From positions 109,640-173,639 of the forward strand of contig JAIYAQ010000006.1 of NCBI GenBank assembly GCA_027488975.1: DNA of 64,000 bases. The letters are read 5' to 3'. Below, piece by piece: positions 1 to 7,800 of this stretch. Numbering within the stretch: position 1 is the stretch's first letter; each line of letters opens with the position of its first letter. Position numbers and translations under genes: made by a program. The notes under the pieces were generated by a model that was not told the origin of the DNA, did not search any database, and saw only the letters and a list, made by a program, of their open reading frames with translations. The stretch is from Cyanobium sp. E1_MAG_00006 (GTDB taxonomy: Bacteria > Cyanobacteriota > Cyanobacteriia > PCC-6307 > Cyanobiaceae).

Positions 1-194
1 CTGATGGCATGGGCGTGACTGTCGGAGTGACTGGCGGCCTCTTGCAGCACAACGGCCTCCCGCTGGCGGCTGCGGTTGTGCAGCGTGAGCGGGAAGCCGG
101 CCTTGAGCAGATTGGCGGCCATGGGGGCCCCGAGGGCCCCCAGACCGATGAAGCCGATGGCGTCGCGGCCGATGGCGGCCGGATCAGGCCTCAT
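1..194 (-). CDS. NAD(P)-dependent dehydrogenase, HIBADH/6PGDH family (N-terminal part only)
   Basis: Only the first ~64 codons are in the window; the gene continues past position 1. Starting from the ATG at 194-192 the protein has a short leader and then a Rossmann dinucleotide-binding start, [20 protein letters not shown], with the GxGxxG pattern and the PMAxNL stretch typical of the 3-hydroxyisobutyrate / beta-hydroxyacid dehydrogenase family, followed by LTLHNRS, the usual position of the NADP-selecting Asn-Arg. In cyanobacteria such proteins often reduce glyoxylate or succinic semialdehyde; the substrate cannot be told here. The start overlaps the last 11 bases of pgk, suggesting translational coupling downstream of pgk. 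Confidence 0.8.
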   Translation of the reverse strand, partial: MRPDPAAIGRDAIGFIGLGALGAPMAANLLKAGFPLTLHNRSRQREAVVLQEAASHSDSHAHAI

Positions 195-1389
195 CCAGGG
201 CTGCCACGCCAGGCAGCACCTTGCCTTCGAGCAGCTCGAGGCTGGCGCCGCCACCGGTGGAGATGTGCGACATCTGGTCGGCCAGACCGGCCTTCTCCAC
301 AGCGGCCACGGAGTCGCCACCGCCGATGATCGTGCAGCAACCCTTGCCGCTCAGGTCGGCCAGGGTGGTGGCAATGGCGTTGGTGCCGGCGGCGAAGGCG
401 TCGAACTCGAACACGCCCATCGGGCCGTTCCAGATCACGGTCTTGCAGTCGGCCAGGGCGTCCTGGAACACCTTCACCGAGTCGGGGCCGATGTCGAGGC
501 CCATCCAGCCGTCGGGGATGGCGTCCACGCTGGCGATCTGGCTGTTGGCATCGGGGGCGAAGTTGTCGGCCAGCACCACATCGGTGGGCAGCAGGAACTG
601 CACGCCCTTGGCGGCTGCCTTGGCCTCCAGCTCCTTGGCCAGCTCCAACTTGTCCTCCTCCACCAGGCTCTTGCCGACGGCCAGGCCGCGCGCCTTGTAG
701 AAGGTGAAGATCATGCCGCCGCCGACAAGGATCTTGTCGCACTTGTCGAGCAGGGCCTCGAGCACGCCGATCTTGGAGCTCACCTTCGAGCCGCCCACGA
801 TCGCGGCCAGGGGACGCTTGGGCTCATCGATGGCACCCTGCAAATACTGCAGTTCCTTCTCCATCAGGTAGCCGGCCACGCTGGGGCTCAGGTACTGGGT
901 CACGCCCTCGGTGGAGGCGTGGGCGCGGTGGGCGGCGCCGAAGGCGTCGTTCACATACACATCGGCTAGGGCAGCCAGCTGCTTGGCGAAGTCGCTCTCG
1001 TTCTTCTCCTCCTCGGCGAAGAAGCGCACGTTCTCGAGCAGCACCACATCGCCCTCGGCCATGGCGGCCACCTTGGCCTCGGCGTCAGCGCCGATGCAGC
1101 TGTCGGTCTTGACCACAGGCTTGCCGAGCAGCTCGCTCAGGCGAGCGGCCACGGGGGTGAGCCGCATGCCCTCGTTCACCTGACCCTTAGGGCGGCCGAA
1201 GTGGGCCGCCAGGATCACCTTGGCGCCCTTGCCGGTCAGGTCGTTGATCGTCGGCAGGGCGGCGCGGATGCGGGTGTCGTCGGTGATGACACCGGCGTCG
1301 TTGAGGGGCACGTTGAAGTCGACCCGGACCAGCACGCGCTTGCCGCGCAGTGTGTCAGCGGAGAGGCTGGCCAGGGAGCGCTTCGCCAT
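184..1389 (-). CDS. pgk: Phosphoglycerate kinase
   Basis: A 401-residue protein, the normal length for the family, catalysing the reversible transfer between 1,3-bisphosphoglycerate and ADP in glycolysis and the Calvin cycle. The N terminus [20 protein letters not shown] is followed by RVDFNVPL (residues 22-29), the 3-phosphoglycerate-binding signature. Later come AAHFGRPKG, the conserved NGPMGVFE segment and the C-terminal nucleotide-binding [13 protein letters not shown]. The open frame extends 77 codons further upstream, but that part has no family similarity and would overlap usp on the other strand, so the ATG at 1389 is chosen. No strong Shine-Dalgarno sequence precedes it. The following dehydrogenase overlaps its 3' end by 11 bases. 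Confidence 0.97.
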   Translation of the reverse strand: MAKRSLASLSADTLRGKRVLVRVDFNVPLNDAGVITDDTRIRAALPTINDLTGKGAKVILAAHFGRPKGQVNEGMRLTPVAARLSELLGKPVVKTDSCIGADAEAKVAAMAEGDVVLLENVRFFAEEEKNESDFAKQLAALADVYVNDAFGAAHRAHASTEGVTQYLSPSVAGYLMEKELQYLQGAIDEPKRPLAAIVGGSKVSSKIGVLEALLDKCDKILVGGGMIFTFYKARGLAVGKSLVEEDKLELAKELEAKAAAKGVQFLLPTDVVLADNFAPDANSQIASVDAIPDGWMGLDIGPDSVKVFQDALADCKTVIWNGPMGVFEFDAFAAGTNAIATTLADLSGKGCCTIIGGGDSVAAVEKAGLADQMSHISTGGGASLELLEGKVLPGVAALDEA

Positions 1390-1533
1390 GGCGATGAGCA
1401 ACAGAGGGTCGGGCGAATTTAGCGGGCCGGTCAAGGGGTGATCCCGCCGCCTGGTGCGGTCTGCTCCCCTGGCCCCTGCGGCAGCGGGCGCTAGACAGTG
1501 AAGGCACGACAGCGGCACCCCGGCCCACCGGCC

Positions 1534-1911
1534 ATGTTCGAGATCGTTCTCTTCCCCATCGATCGCAGCCGCCAGGCCGCTGAGACCGCCGCCACGGCCC
1601 TGAAGCTGGCCCGGCAGCACGGCAGCCGCCTCGTGCTGCTTTCGGTGGTGGAGCCCGGCGAGGACGATCCCGTTGCGGTGGCCGATCTGCTGCAGCAGGC
1701 CCGCAGCCGCTTTCAGGAGCAGGGAGTGGCCTGCGAGGTGATCGAGCGGGAGGGCAAGCCGGCCTTCGTGATCTGCGATGTGGCGGATGAGATCAATGCC
1801 GATGTGATCGTGATGGGTACCCGCGGCCTGAGTCTGGAGGCCGATGAGGCCCCCAGCACCGCCTCGCGGGTGATCCAGCTGGCGCCCTGCCCCGTGCTGG
1901 TGGTTCCGTGA
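1534..1911 (+). CDS. Universal stress protein (UspA family)
   Basis: A 125-residue single-domain UspA-type protein. It begins [12 protein letters not shown] (first strand with the conserved Asp of the nucleotide site), continues with an amphipathic helix of the AAxxALxLARxHG type, LVLLSVVEP, then a C-terminal [10 protein letters not shown] segment close to the GxRG loop and a [13 protein letters not shown] ending that matches the family end. The ATP-binding G-2x-G-9x-G(S/T) pattern is only partly kept, so nucleotide binding is uncertain. Twelve upstream codons are open but lack Usp similarity, so the ATG at 1534 is preferred. Its stop codon overlaps the GTG start of the next gene (GTGA), indicating an operon usp-rbgA-rluD. 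Confidence 0.85.
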   Translation: MFEIVLFPIDRSRQAAETAATALKLARQHGSRLVLLSVVEPGEDDPVAVADLLQQARSRFQEQGVACEVIEREGKPAFVICDVADEINADVIVMGTRGLSLEADEAPSTASRVIQLAPCPVLVVP

Positions 1912-3005
1912 GTGAGGTTTCCGGCGCGGCCGGTCTGCTGAGCGCGGCCGCTCCGGCGATCCAGTGGTACCCGGGCCACATCGCCAAGGCGGAGCGGGCC
2001 CTCACCGACAACCTGGCCAAGGTGGACCTGGTGATCGAGGTGCGCGACGCGCGCATCCCGCTGGCCACCAGCCATCCGCGCCTGCAGCGCTGGATCGGTA
2101 ACAAGCAGCACCTGCTGGTGCTCAACCGTCGCGACATGGTTCCTGCCCCGGCCCGCGAGGCCTGGGATGCCTGGTTCCGCGCCGCCGGTCAGACGGTGTG
2201 GTGGTGCGACGCCAAGGCCGGCACCGGTGTGAAACAGCTGCAGCAGGCGGCGATCCGCGCTGGTGCGGCCCTGAATGCCCGCCGCCGCGAGCGGGGCATG
2301 AAGCCGCGGCCGGTGCGGGCGCTGACGCTGGGCTTCCCGAACGTGGGCAAGTCGGCTCTGATCAACCGGCTGGTGCGCCAGAAGGTGGTGGAGAGCGCCC
2401 GCCGCGCCGGCGTCACCCGCAGCCTGCGCTGGGTGCGGCTGGGCCAGGACATCGACCTGCTCGATGCCCCTGGCGTGTTGCCGCCCCGCCTCGACAACCA
2501 GCTGGCGGCTCTGCACCTGGCCCTGTGCGATGACATCGGCCAGGCCGCCTACGACGGCGAAGCTGTGGCTATGGCCTTCGTGATGCTGCTGGCAGGCCTG
2601 GAGCCGGTGCTGGCGGCCGGCGTGCCGGTGGGCCTGCTGGAGCGGCGCTACGGCGTGGCGCTGGAGAGCTTGATGGCCGATCGCGCAGATGGCGGCGCGG
2701 CTCGGGGTGTGGCTGAGGAGCCTGAGCGGGATGGGGAGCTGGGTGTGGAGCGGGATGGGGCTCGGCTGGAGCCCCCTCACGACACTATCCCTGATTCTGT
2801 ACAGCCTGTACGGAATGCCGGAGAGTCCGTGGAGGCTGCCACGGCCGTCACTAAATCCCTGCCGCCTGATGCCGCCGGCTGGCTCGCCGCCGCCGCCGCC
2901 CGCCACACCAGCGGCGATACGGCCCGCATGGCCCAGCGCCTGCTCGATGACTTCCGCCGCGGTCAGCTCGGGGCGATCGCCCTCGAGCTGCCGCCCCGCC
3001 GATGA
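1908..3005 (+). CDS. rbgA: Circularly permuted ribosome-biogenesis GTPase, RbgA/YlqF type
   Basis: A 365-residue GTPase with the permuted motif order of the YlqF/RbgA family, which matures the large ribosomal subunit. Near the N terminus is [13 protein letters not shown], the family hallmark, then VRDARIPL, a G4-like NRRD (usual NKxD), the P loop GFPNVGKS and the G3 motif DAPG. The family is usually about 280-320 residues. The extra length lies in the C-terminal helical part: residues ~260-320 form a charged, low-complexity insert with a repeated ERDG, after which the normal ending ([20 protein letters not shown]) resumes. It starts with GTG overlapping the usp stop; its own stop overlaps the rluD start as ATGA. 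Confidence 0.93.
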   Translation: MSEVSGAAGLLSAAAPAIQWYPGHIAKAERALTDNLAKVDLVIEVRDARIPLATSHPRLQRWIGNKQHLLVLNRRDMVPAPAREAWDAWFRAAGQTVWWCDAKAGTGVKQLQQAAIRAGAALNARRRERGMKPRPVRALTLGFPNVGKSALINRLVRQKVVESARRAGVTRSLRWVRLGQDIDLLDAPGVLPPRLDNQLAALHLALCDDIGQAAYDGEAVAMAFVMLLAGLEPVLAAGVPVGLLERRYGVALESLMADRADGGAARGVAEEPERDGELGVERDGARLEPPHDTIPDSVQPVRNAGESVEAATAVTKSLPPDAAGWLAAAAARHTSGDTARMAQRLLDDFRRGQLGAIALELPPRR

Positions 3006-3952
3006 GCGCATTTGGTGAAGGCGAAGGCGAGCTGCTGACGCTCACCTACCCCAAGCCGCTGCCGATGCGGCTGGATCGCTGGTTGGTGGCCCAGCGGCCG
3101 GAGCAGAGCCGGGCCCGCATCCAGAAGTTCATTGATGCTGGCTATGTGCGCGTCAACGGCGTCACCGGCCGGGCCAAGACGCCCCTGCGCCAGCACGACA
3201 CGGTGGAGCTGTGGATGCCGCCACCGGAGCCCCTGCCTTACCTGCTGGCCCAGGACATCCCCCTGGATGTGCTCTACGAGGACGCCCATCTGATCGTGCT
3301 GAATAAGCCCGCTGGCCTCACCGTGCATCCGGCGCCCGGTAACAAGGACGGCACCCTGGTGAACGGCCTGCTGCACCACTGCCCCGACCTGCCCGGCATC
3401 GGCGGTGAGATGCGCCCGGGCATCGTGCATCGGCTCGATAAGAACACCACCGGCTGCATCGTGGTGGCCAAGAGCCAGGAGGCGCTGGTGAAGCTGCAGG
3501 TGCAGATCCAGCAGCGGGTGGCCTCACGTGAGTACCTGGCGGTGGTGCACGGCGCCCCGGCGGCGGATCACGGCACGATCGTGGGCGCCATCGGCCGCCA
3601 CCCGGCCGACCGCAAGAAGTACGCCGTGGTGCATGACGACTCCGGCCGCCACGCCTGCACCCACTGGACTCTGCTGGAGCGACTGGGCGACTACGCCCTG
3701 CTGCGCTTCAAGCTCGACACCGGCCGCACCCACCAGATCCGTGTGCACTGCGCCCACATCGGCCATCCGATCGTGGGTGATCCCGTGTATTCCCGCTGCC
3801 GCAAGCTGCCGATTGCCCTGCCGGGCCAGGCCTTGCATGCTTTTCAGCTGGGACTGGATCACCCGATCACGCGCGAGCGGCTGCTGTTCGAGGCGCCGCC
3901 GCCGCCGGTGTTCGAGAAGCTGCTGGCGCTGCTGAGGCGGCGGGTCGCCTGA
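3002..3952 (+). CDS. rluD: RluA/RluD-family 23S rRNA pseudouridine synthase
   Basis: A 316-residue protein with an N-terminal S4 RNA-binding domain (RLDRWLVAQRPEQSRARIQK, then VRVNG) and a C-terminal pseudouridine synthase domain. The catalytic motif HRLDKNTTG carries the conserved Asp; other family blocks are LIVLNKPAGLTVHPAP, KxYLAVVHG-like SREYLAVVHG and DTGRTHQIRVH. The order and length match the RluD subfamily, which modifies helix 69 of 23S rRNA, but RluA, RluC and RluD cannot be separated with certainty by eye. It is the last gene of the usp-rbgA-rluD group and overlaps rbgA by 4 bases, giving two ribosome-related functions in one operon. Confidence 0.93.
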   Translation: MSAFGEGEGELLTLTYPKPLPMRLDRWLVAQRPEQSRARIQKFIDAGYVRVNGVTGRAKTPLRQHDTVELWMPPPEPLPYLLAQDIPLDVLYEDAHLIVLNKPAGLTVHPAPGNKDGTLVNGLLHHCPDLPGIGGEMRPGIVHRLDKNTTGCIVVAKSQEALVKLQVQIQQRVASREYLAVVHGAPAADHGTIVGAIGRHPADRKKYAVVHDDSGRHACTHWTLLERLGDYALLRFKLDTGRTHQIRVHCAHIGHPIVGDPVYSRCRKLPIALPGQALHAFQLGLDHPITRERLLFEAPPPPVFEKLLALLRRRVA

Positions 3953-4052
3953 TCGCCGCGACTTGAGGCACCTGGCCGGCTCGGGCGGCGGCTGCACCGG
4001 GCTGGGCTCTCCCCGGAGTTCTCGGCAGACTTGAACCCCCTGGGCCTCAGCC

Positions 4053-4325
4053 ATGGCCACGCCGCCGCGTCGGCTGTTCGTCGATCAGTTCTTCGTGGGC
4101 TGGGTGTACGGCCCCTGGGTGGTGGCCGGACTGCTGGTGATCCTGGCCCTGCGGCTGCTGCTTGCCGAGGACTTCAATCTGCACAGCCACGCCTGGGGGC
4201 TGTTCGGCAACGCCTCGATCTGCTTCTCGATCGGGTGCGTTTGCAAGCTCTCCTGGACCATGGCCCGCTTCAATGCCGTGCGCCAGCTGGAGCTGCAGCT
4301 GCGGCAGCAGCTGGGACTGCGCTGA
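4053..4325 (+). CDS. Small membrane protein, first of a paralogous pair
   Basis: A 90-residue protein with a hydrophobic segment at about residues 20-37 (YGPWVVAGLLVILALRLLL) and a second, shorter one ending in GLFGNASICFSIGCVCK. The C terminus is amphipathic and basic. I do not recognise the family. The next gene encodes a similar protein sharing the LFGxAxICFSIGC block, so the pair looks like a tandem duplication. Its stop overlaps the start of that gene by one base (TGATG), and the second overlaps the TolC-like gene, so all three are probably one operon. A role beside the outer-membrane channel is possible but only suggested by position. Confidence 0.75.
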   Translation: MATPPRRLFVDQFFVGWVYGPWVVAGLLVILALRLLLAEDFNLHSHAWGLFGNASICFSIGCVCKLSWTMARFNAVRQLELQLRQQLGLR

Positions 4326-4585
4326 TGGAGATGAGCCGCTCCCAGCTGGCGATGGTCGTCACCCTGCCCTGGTTGGCCGCGGGGGTGGTGCTGCTGGCCA
4401 TGACCCGCATCGAGGCTGAGAGCCAGGAGGTGAAGCTCGGGCTGTTCGGCAGCGCCGCCATCTGCTTCTCAATCGGCTGCCTGGCGCGCACCACCCTGGG
4501 GCTGCACGATCTGATGCTGGCCTCCCAGGCGCGGGCGGCTGCTCCCCAGCCGCCTTCGCCTCCGGCTGGGACCGACCCGGCATGA
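4325..4585 (+). CDS. Small membrane protein, second of a paralogous pair
   Basis: An 86-residue protein starting MEMSRSQLAMVVTLPWLAAG with one clear transmembrane segment in the first 30 residues, then a block GLFGSAAICFSIGCLAR nearly identical in layout to GLFGNASICFSIGCVCK in the preceding protein, and a Pro/Ala-rich tail. The same frame is open upstream to 4031 inside the previous gene, but the ATG at 4325 follows the previous stop directly and gives a protein alignable with its neighbour. It overlaps the TolC-like gene by 4 bases (ATGA). Function unknown. Confidence 0.72.
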   Translation: MEMSRSQLAMVVTLPWLAAGVVLLAMTRIEAESQEVKLGLFGSAAICFSIGCLARTTLGLHDLMLASQARAAAPQPPSPPAGTDPA

Positions 4586-6267
4586 GCAGGGGCCCTCGGC
4601 TGCGCCTGAGGCGCGCTCTCGCCATCGCCTGGCTGGCGCTGCTGCCACCCGCCAGCGCCCAGACGCTGATTCAGGCCCCGGCGCCGCGCCGCTTGCCGCC
4701 ACCGTCAGCGGCGCTGCTGCGCAGCCTGGAGGGCTTTCAGAACGACCTTGACGCCCTCGATCAGACCCTGATTCCCGGGGCGGCCGGTGCCGGCCGTGCC
4801 GAAACGGCCCGGAAATCAGCTCTACCGCCGCTGCCAGCTCCCGCCGCCACGGCCTTGCCCAGCACCGTGCAGGCGGTGCAGATCCAACGCCGCCTGCCGC
4901 TCAGCCTGGCGGAGGCCCTGCAGGTGGCCGTGCAGAACGACCCCGATCTGGCGGTCGCCGTGCAGGGCGTTCGCGAGCAGCAGGGGTTGGTGGCCTCGGC
5001 CCGGGGCCGTTGGTGGCCTGAGCTGGGCTTGAACCTGGGGGGCGGGTTCGCTCAGCAGCGCTCGTACAGCTCGGTCTGGACCGATAACGCCGGCTTGTAT
5101 CCCGCCGGATCGCCCTTTCTGGTGCAGCCCCAGGGCTGGAACCTGGTGCAGACCAACCTGGGGATCGGCACGGCTCGGATGGAGCTCGGCTGGGAGCTGA
5201 TCAGCCCGGGCCGCTCCGCCGCGATTGCGGAAGCCGACGACAGCCTGCGGGCCTCCCGGCAGCGCTATGCCGATCGGCTGCGCCAGCTGCAGCTGGACGT
5301 GAGCGTGGCCTTCTACGGCCTGCAGCTCGCCAATCAGCTGCAGCGCATCCGTAAGGCCATGGTGGAGAGCGACACGGTGGTGCGTGATCAGGTGGCAGCC
5401 CTCAAACAGGTGGGGTTGGTGCCGCGGCTGGATCTGCTGCGGGCTGAAGCCGCCCTGCAGCAGAGCCGCTATCGCCTGGAGCAGGCCGAGGCCCTGCGCC
5501 TCAGCCGTCAGCGCCAGCTGAGCAACCTGATCAACGTGCCCTTCGATGTGACGCTCACGGCCATCGAGGCGGTGCGGCTGCAGCCCCCCTGGCCCCTCGA
5601 TCTGGAGCAGACGATCCTGCGCGGCTGGACGGACAACCCCCAGCTCCGGGCCCTGCAGGCCGCCCGCGACGCCCTGCTGCGTCAGGCGGATCGCCGGGCG
5701 GCGGAGCTGCTGCCCAGCCTGCGGCTGGTGGCCGGCGCGGGCTACGGCCAGGGGGTGGTCACCCAGCCCCTGATCGAGCTCAAGGGTTGCTGCGGCAGCG
5801 CCCATATCCCCCAGCTGCTCAATCAGAGCTCCGACTGGGCGGCCGGCCTGCAACTGCACTGGCGCTTCTTTGATGGTGGCGTCACCTCCGGGGCGGTGGC
5901 CGCCAGCCGTGCTGCCGCCGCCCGCACCGATCAGACCCTGGCCCGGGAGCGCAATGCCATCCGCCAGCGCCTCGAGGCCGCCTTCTTTGACCATCGGGCG
6001 GCCCTGGGGCAGATCGTGGCCGCACGGGCCTCCTACAGCGCCTCCCGCGAGGCGTTTCGCGATGTGCGGGCCCGCTATCAGCTGGGCCTGGCCAATTACA
6101 CCGATGTGGCTGACACCGTGACGACCCTCACCGCCGCGATGGAGGGGGTGGCGGAATCCACCACCCTGGCCAACGTGAGTTATGCCCAGCTGCTGCGGGA
6201 ACTGCTGCCGGTGCCGGATCAGCCCGGCGCGTCGGTGGCGCTGCCGCTGGTGCTCGGCGGCTCCTGA
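4582..6267 (+). CDS. TolC-family outer-membrane efflux protein
   Basis: A 561-residue exported protein. An Arg-rich start and a hydrophobic core ending LPPASAQ form a Sec signal peptide with likely cleavage around residue 27. A Pro-rich linker is followed by two homologous halves rich in coiled-coil heptads, as in TolC: the first carries the SLAEALQVAVQNDPDL block (family form LxEAxxxAlxnNPxl) and the second the matching ILRGWTDNPQLRALQAARDA. The ending YTDVADTVTTLTAAMEG matches the end of the second barrel half. It should trimerise in the outer membrane as a channel for type I secretion or efflux. The 3' end overlaps the convergent small membrane gene by 49 bases. No inner-membrane ABC or RND partner lies in the same operon. 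Confidence 0.9.
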   Translation: MSRGPRLRLRRALAIAWLALLPPASAQTLIQAPAPRRLPPPSAALLRSLEGFQNDLDALDQTLIPGAAGAGRAETARKSALPPLPAPAATALPSTVQAVQIQRRLPLSLAEALQVAVQNDPDLAVAVQGVREQQGLVASARGRWWPELGLNLGGGFAQQRSYSSVWTDNAGLYPAGSPFLVQPQGWNLVQTNLGIGTARMELGWELISPGRSAAIAEADDSLRASRQRYADRLRQLQLDVSVAFYGLQLANQLQRIRKAMVESDTVVRDQVAALKQVGLVPRLDLLRAEAALQQSRYRLEQAEALRLSRQRQLSNLINVPFDVTLTAIEAVRLQPPWPLDLEQTILRGWTDNPQLRALQAARDALLRQADRRAAELLPSLRLVAGAGYGQGVVTQPLIELKGCCGSAHIPQLLNQSSDWAAGLQLHWRFFDGGVTSGAVAASRAAAARTDQTLARERNAIRQRLEAAFFDHRAALGQIVAARASYSASREAFRDVRARYQLGLANYTDVADTVTTLTAAMEGVAESTTLANVSYAQLLRELLPVPDQPGASVALPLVLGGS

Positions 6268-6458
6268 GGATCAGCCTGAAGCCGCTCCCAGCGGCGGTTC
6301 AGCCAGGCCATGGTGCGCCAGATCAGCAGCACCAGCAACGCGGCGAACCAGAACCACACCTCGGGGGCGTTGGCATGCAGCAGCACCACCAGCACCGCCG
6401 TGATCAGCAGCAGCCAGGGCAGTTCCTGGCGCAGGTTGCCCGTCGTCGGCGTGGTCAT
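6219..6458 (-). CDS. Small two-helix membrane protein
   Basis: A 79-residue protein with two adjacent hydrophobic segments (ELPWLLLITAVLVVLLHA and VWFWFAALLVLLIWRTMAWL) and a polar C-terminal tail rich in Pro, Ser and Asp. I do not recognise the family. It starts inside the stop of the HlyD gene (ATGA overlap at 6455-6458), so it is the last gene of that operon. Its 3' end overlaps the 3' end of the tolC-like gene on the other strand. A role with the HlyD protein is inferred from position only. Confidence 0.7.
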   Translation of the reverse strand: MTTPTTGNLRQELPWLLLITAVLVVLLHANAPEVWFWFAALLVLLIWRTMAWLNRRWERLQADPQEPPSTSGSATDAPG

Positions 6459-7777
6459 GGCAGGGTCCCGCGCTGCCGCAGCTGTGGCGCATCCTGGCGC
6501 TCCTGCTCAGGCAGGGTTCGGTAACTGCCGGTGAGGTCGCGCAGGATCGGCAGCAAGTAGCTCACCGGCGTGCGCCATTCCACGTAGCCATGGGCCTTGA
6601 GGGTCAGCCCCTCACGGATCGGGAAGACGCTGCTGCCGCGGCTGAGGGTCCAGCGGAAGCCATCACCACCGGCGCGCCCGGCCCCGCCCGGCCCCGAGGC
6701 ACCGGCGGGCAGCAGGTCGATCTCGGTGCGCATCACCGGCCCGTTGCGCACCAGGGCCTCCGCCAGCTGGGGATTGCCCATGGTGGTGTTCACGTCTTCC
6801 CGGGTGGCGGGCAGCAGGCTCACGCGGCTCACCCGGCCGCGGATGCCGCCGAAGCGACCGCGCTCGTCCCAGTCCGGCACCACCTCCATGGCCAGGCCGG
6901 GCCGCAGCCGCCGGGCATCGGCCGGTGCGAAGTAGGCCACCGCCCGCAGGGGGCCACCGGTGCTGCTGCCGAGGGTGCCGAGCCGCTCCCCGGGCTTCAC
7001 CGTCTGGCCGCGCACCACCTGCAGGTCGAGGATGCGGCCGTCGCGGTCGGCGCGCAGGGTGCCGTCGTACCCGAGGCGGGCCTGGGTCACCTTGATGGCG
7101 CGGCGGGCGTCGTCGATGGCATAGCGGCGGCGCAGTCTGTCGGTGTCGATCTCGAGCTTCACCTTCTGCCAGCTGTCGAGGGCCTCCCGTTCGCGGATGC
7201 GCAGCTCGGCCACGCTGGCGTCCAGCTGGATGGCGCGATCTTCGCTGGCCACCACCTCCTGGGCCAGGGGGGCCACCACCTCGCGCCGGGCCAGATGGCG
7301 GAAATCGGCCACCTTCTGGTCGTAGATGCGCCGCAGGGCATCGAAGCGGCGGCGGTCCTCCTCCAGCTTGGCCAGGGCGGTGTTGCGCAGCCGTTGCGCG
7401 GCGCTCAGCCGGATCTGATCGCGCTTGTCGAGATCGGCGTTGATGCGGATCAACTCGGCGAGATCCCGCTCCTGACGCTGCAACTGCTGCTCCAGGGTGG
7501 GCAGGTAGAGGCGGATCAGGGGCTGCTGGCGCCTCACCGCTTCGCCCACCCGCACCGGCAGGTTGAGGATCTGGCCTTCGGCGCGGGCGTCGATCACCGT
7601 GGAGCCGCCGGGCACGATCACCACGCCACGGCCGATCACCTCGGTGGGCACCGGCCAGAACAGAAACCAGCCCGCCGTGAGGGCCCAGGCCGCTCCAAGG
7701 GCGATCAGCACCTGCTGTTCGGATTGCCGTGCCCCGGCCACCCGTTGCGCAACGCGCTTCAGCACAACGACCGCCAA
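6455..7777 (-). CDS. HlyD-family secretion protein, NHLM/NHLP microcin type
   Basis: A 440-residue periplasmic adaptor. One transmembrane helix (ALGAAWALTAGWFLFW, about residues 27-43) is followed by a barrel/lipoyl half (RGVVIVPGGSTVIDARAEGQ), a long coiled coil (~95-230), the returning lipoyl half (DGRILDLQVVRGQTVKPGE) and a C-terminal barrel. The segment VSRVSLLPATREDVNTTMGN followed by PQLAEAL and an ending LTLKAHGYVEWRTPVSYLLP are characteristic of the HlyD proteins paired with NHLM-family peptide export, known for nitrile hydratase-leader peptides in cyanobacteria. No cognate peptidase-ABC transporter or leader peptide gene is visible here. A Gly/Pro-rich insert (~370-385) is unusual. 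The gene lies 23 bases after the ABC ATPase gene, so co-transcription is likely. Confidence 0.88.
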   Translation of the reverse strand: MAVVVLKRVAQRVAGARQSEQQVLIALGAAWALTAGWFLFWPVPTEVIGRGVVIVPGGSTVIDARAEGQILNLPVRVGEAVRRQQPLIRLYLPTLEQQLQRQERDLAELIRINADLDKRDQIRLSAAQRLRNTALAKLEEDRRRFDALRRIYDQKVADFRHLARREVVAPLAQEVVASEDRAIQLDASVAELRIREREALDSWQKVKLEIDTDRLRRRYAIDDARRAIKVTQARLGYDGTLRADRDGRILDLQVVRGQTVKPGERLGTLGSSTGGPLRAVAYFAPADARRLRPGLAMEVVPDWDERGRFGGIRGRVSRVSLLPATREDVNTTMGNPQLAEALVRNGPVMRTEIDLLPAGASGPGGAGRAGGDGFRWTLSRGSSVFPIREGLTLKAHGYVEWRTPVSYLLPILRDLTGSYRTLPEQERQDAPQLRQRGTLP

Positions 7778-7800
7778 ACCTGCACCAGGATCATGGCGAG

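Noticed and set aside
184..1620. 478-codon version of pgk
   Set aside because: The first 77 codons have no similarity to phosphoglycerate kinase and overlap usp on the other strand.
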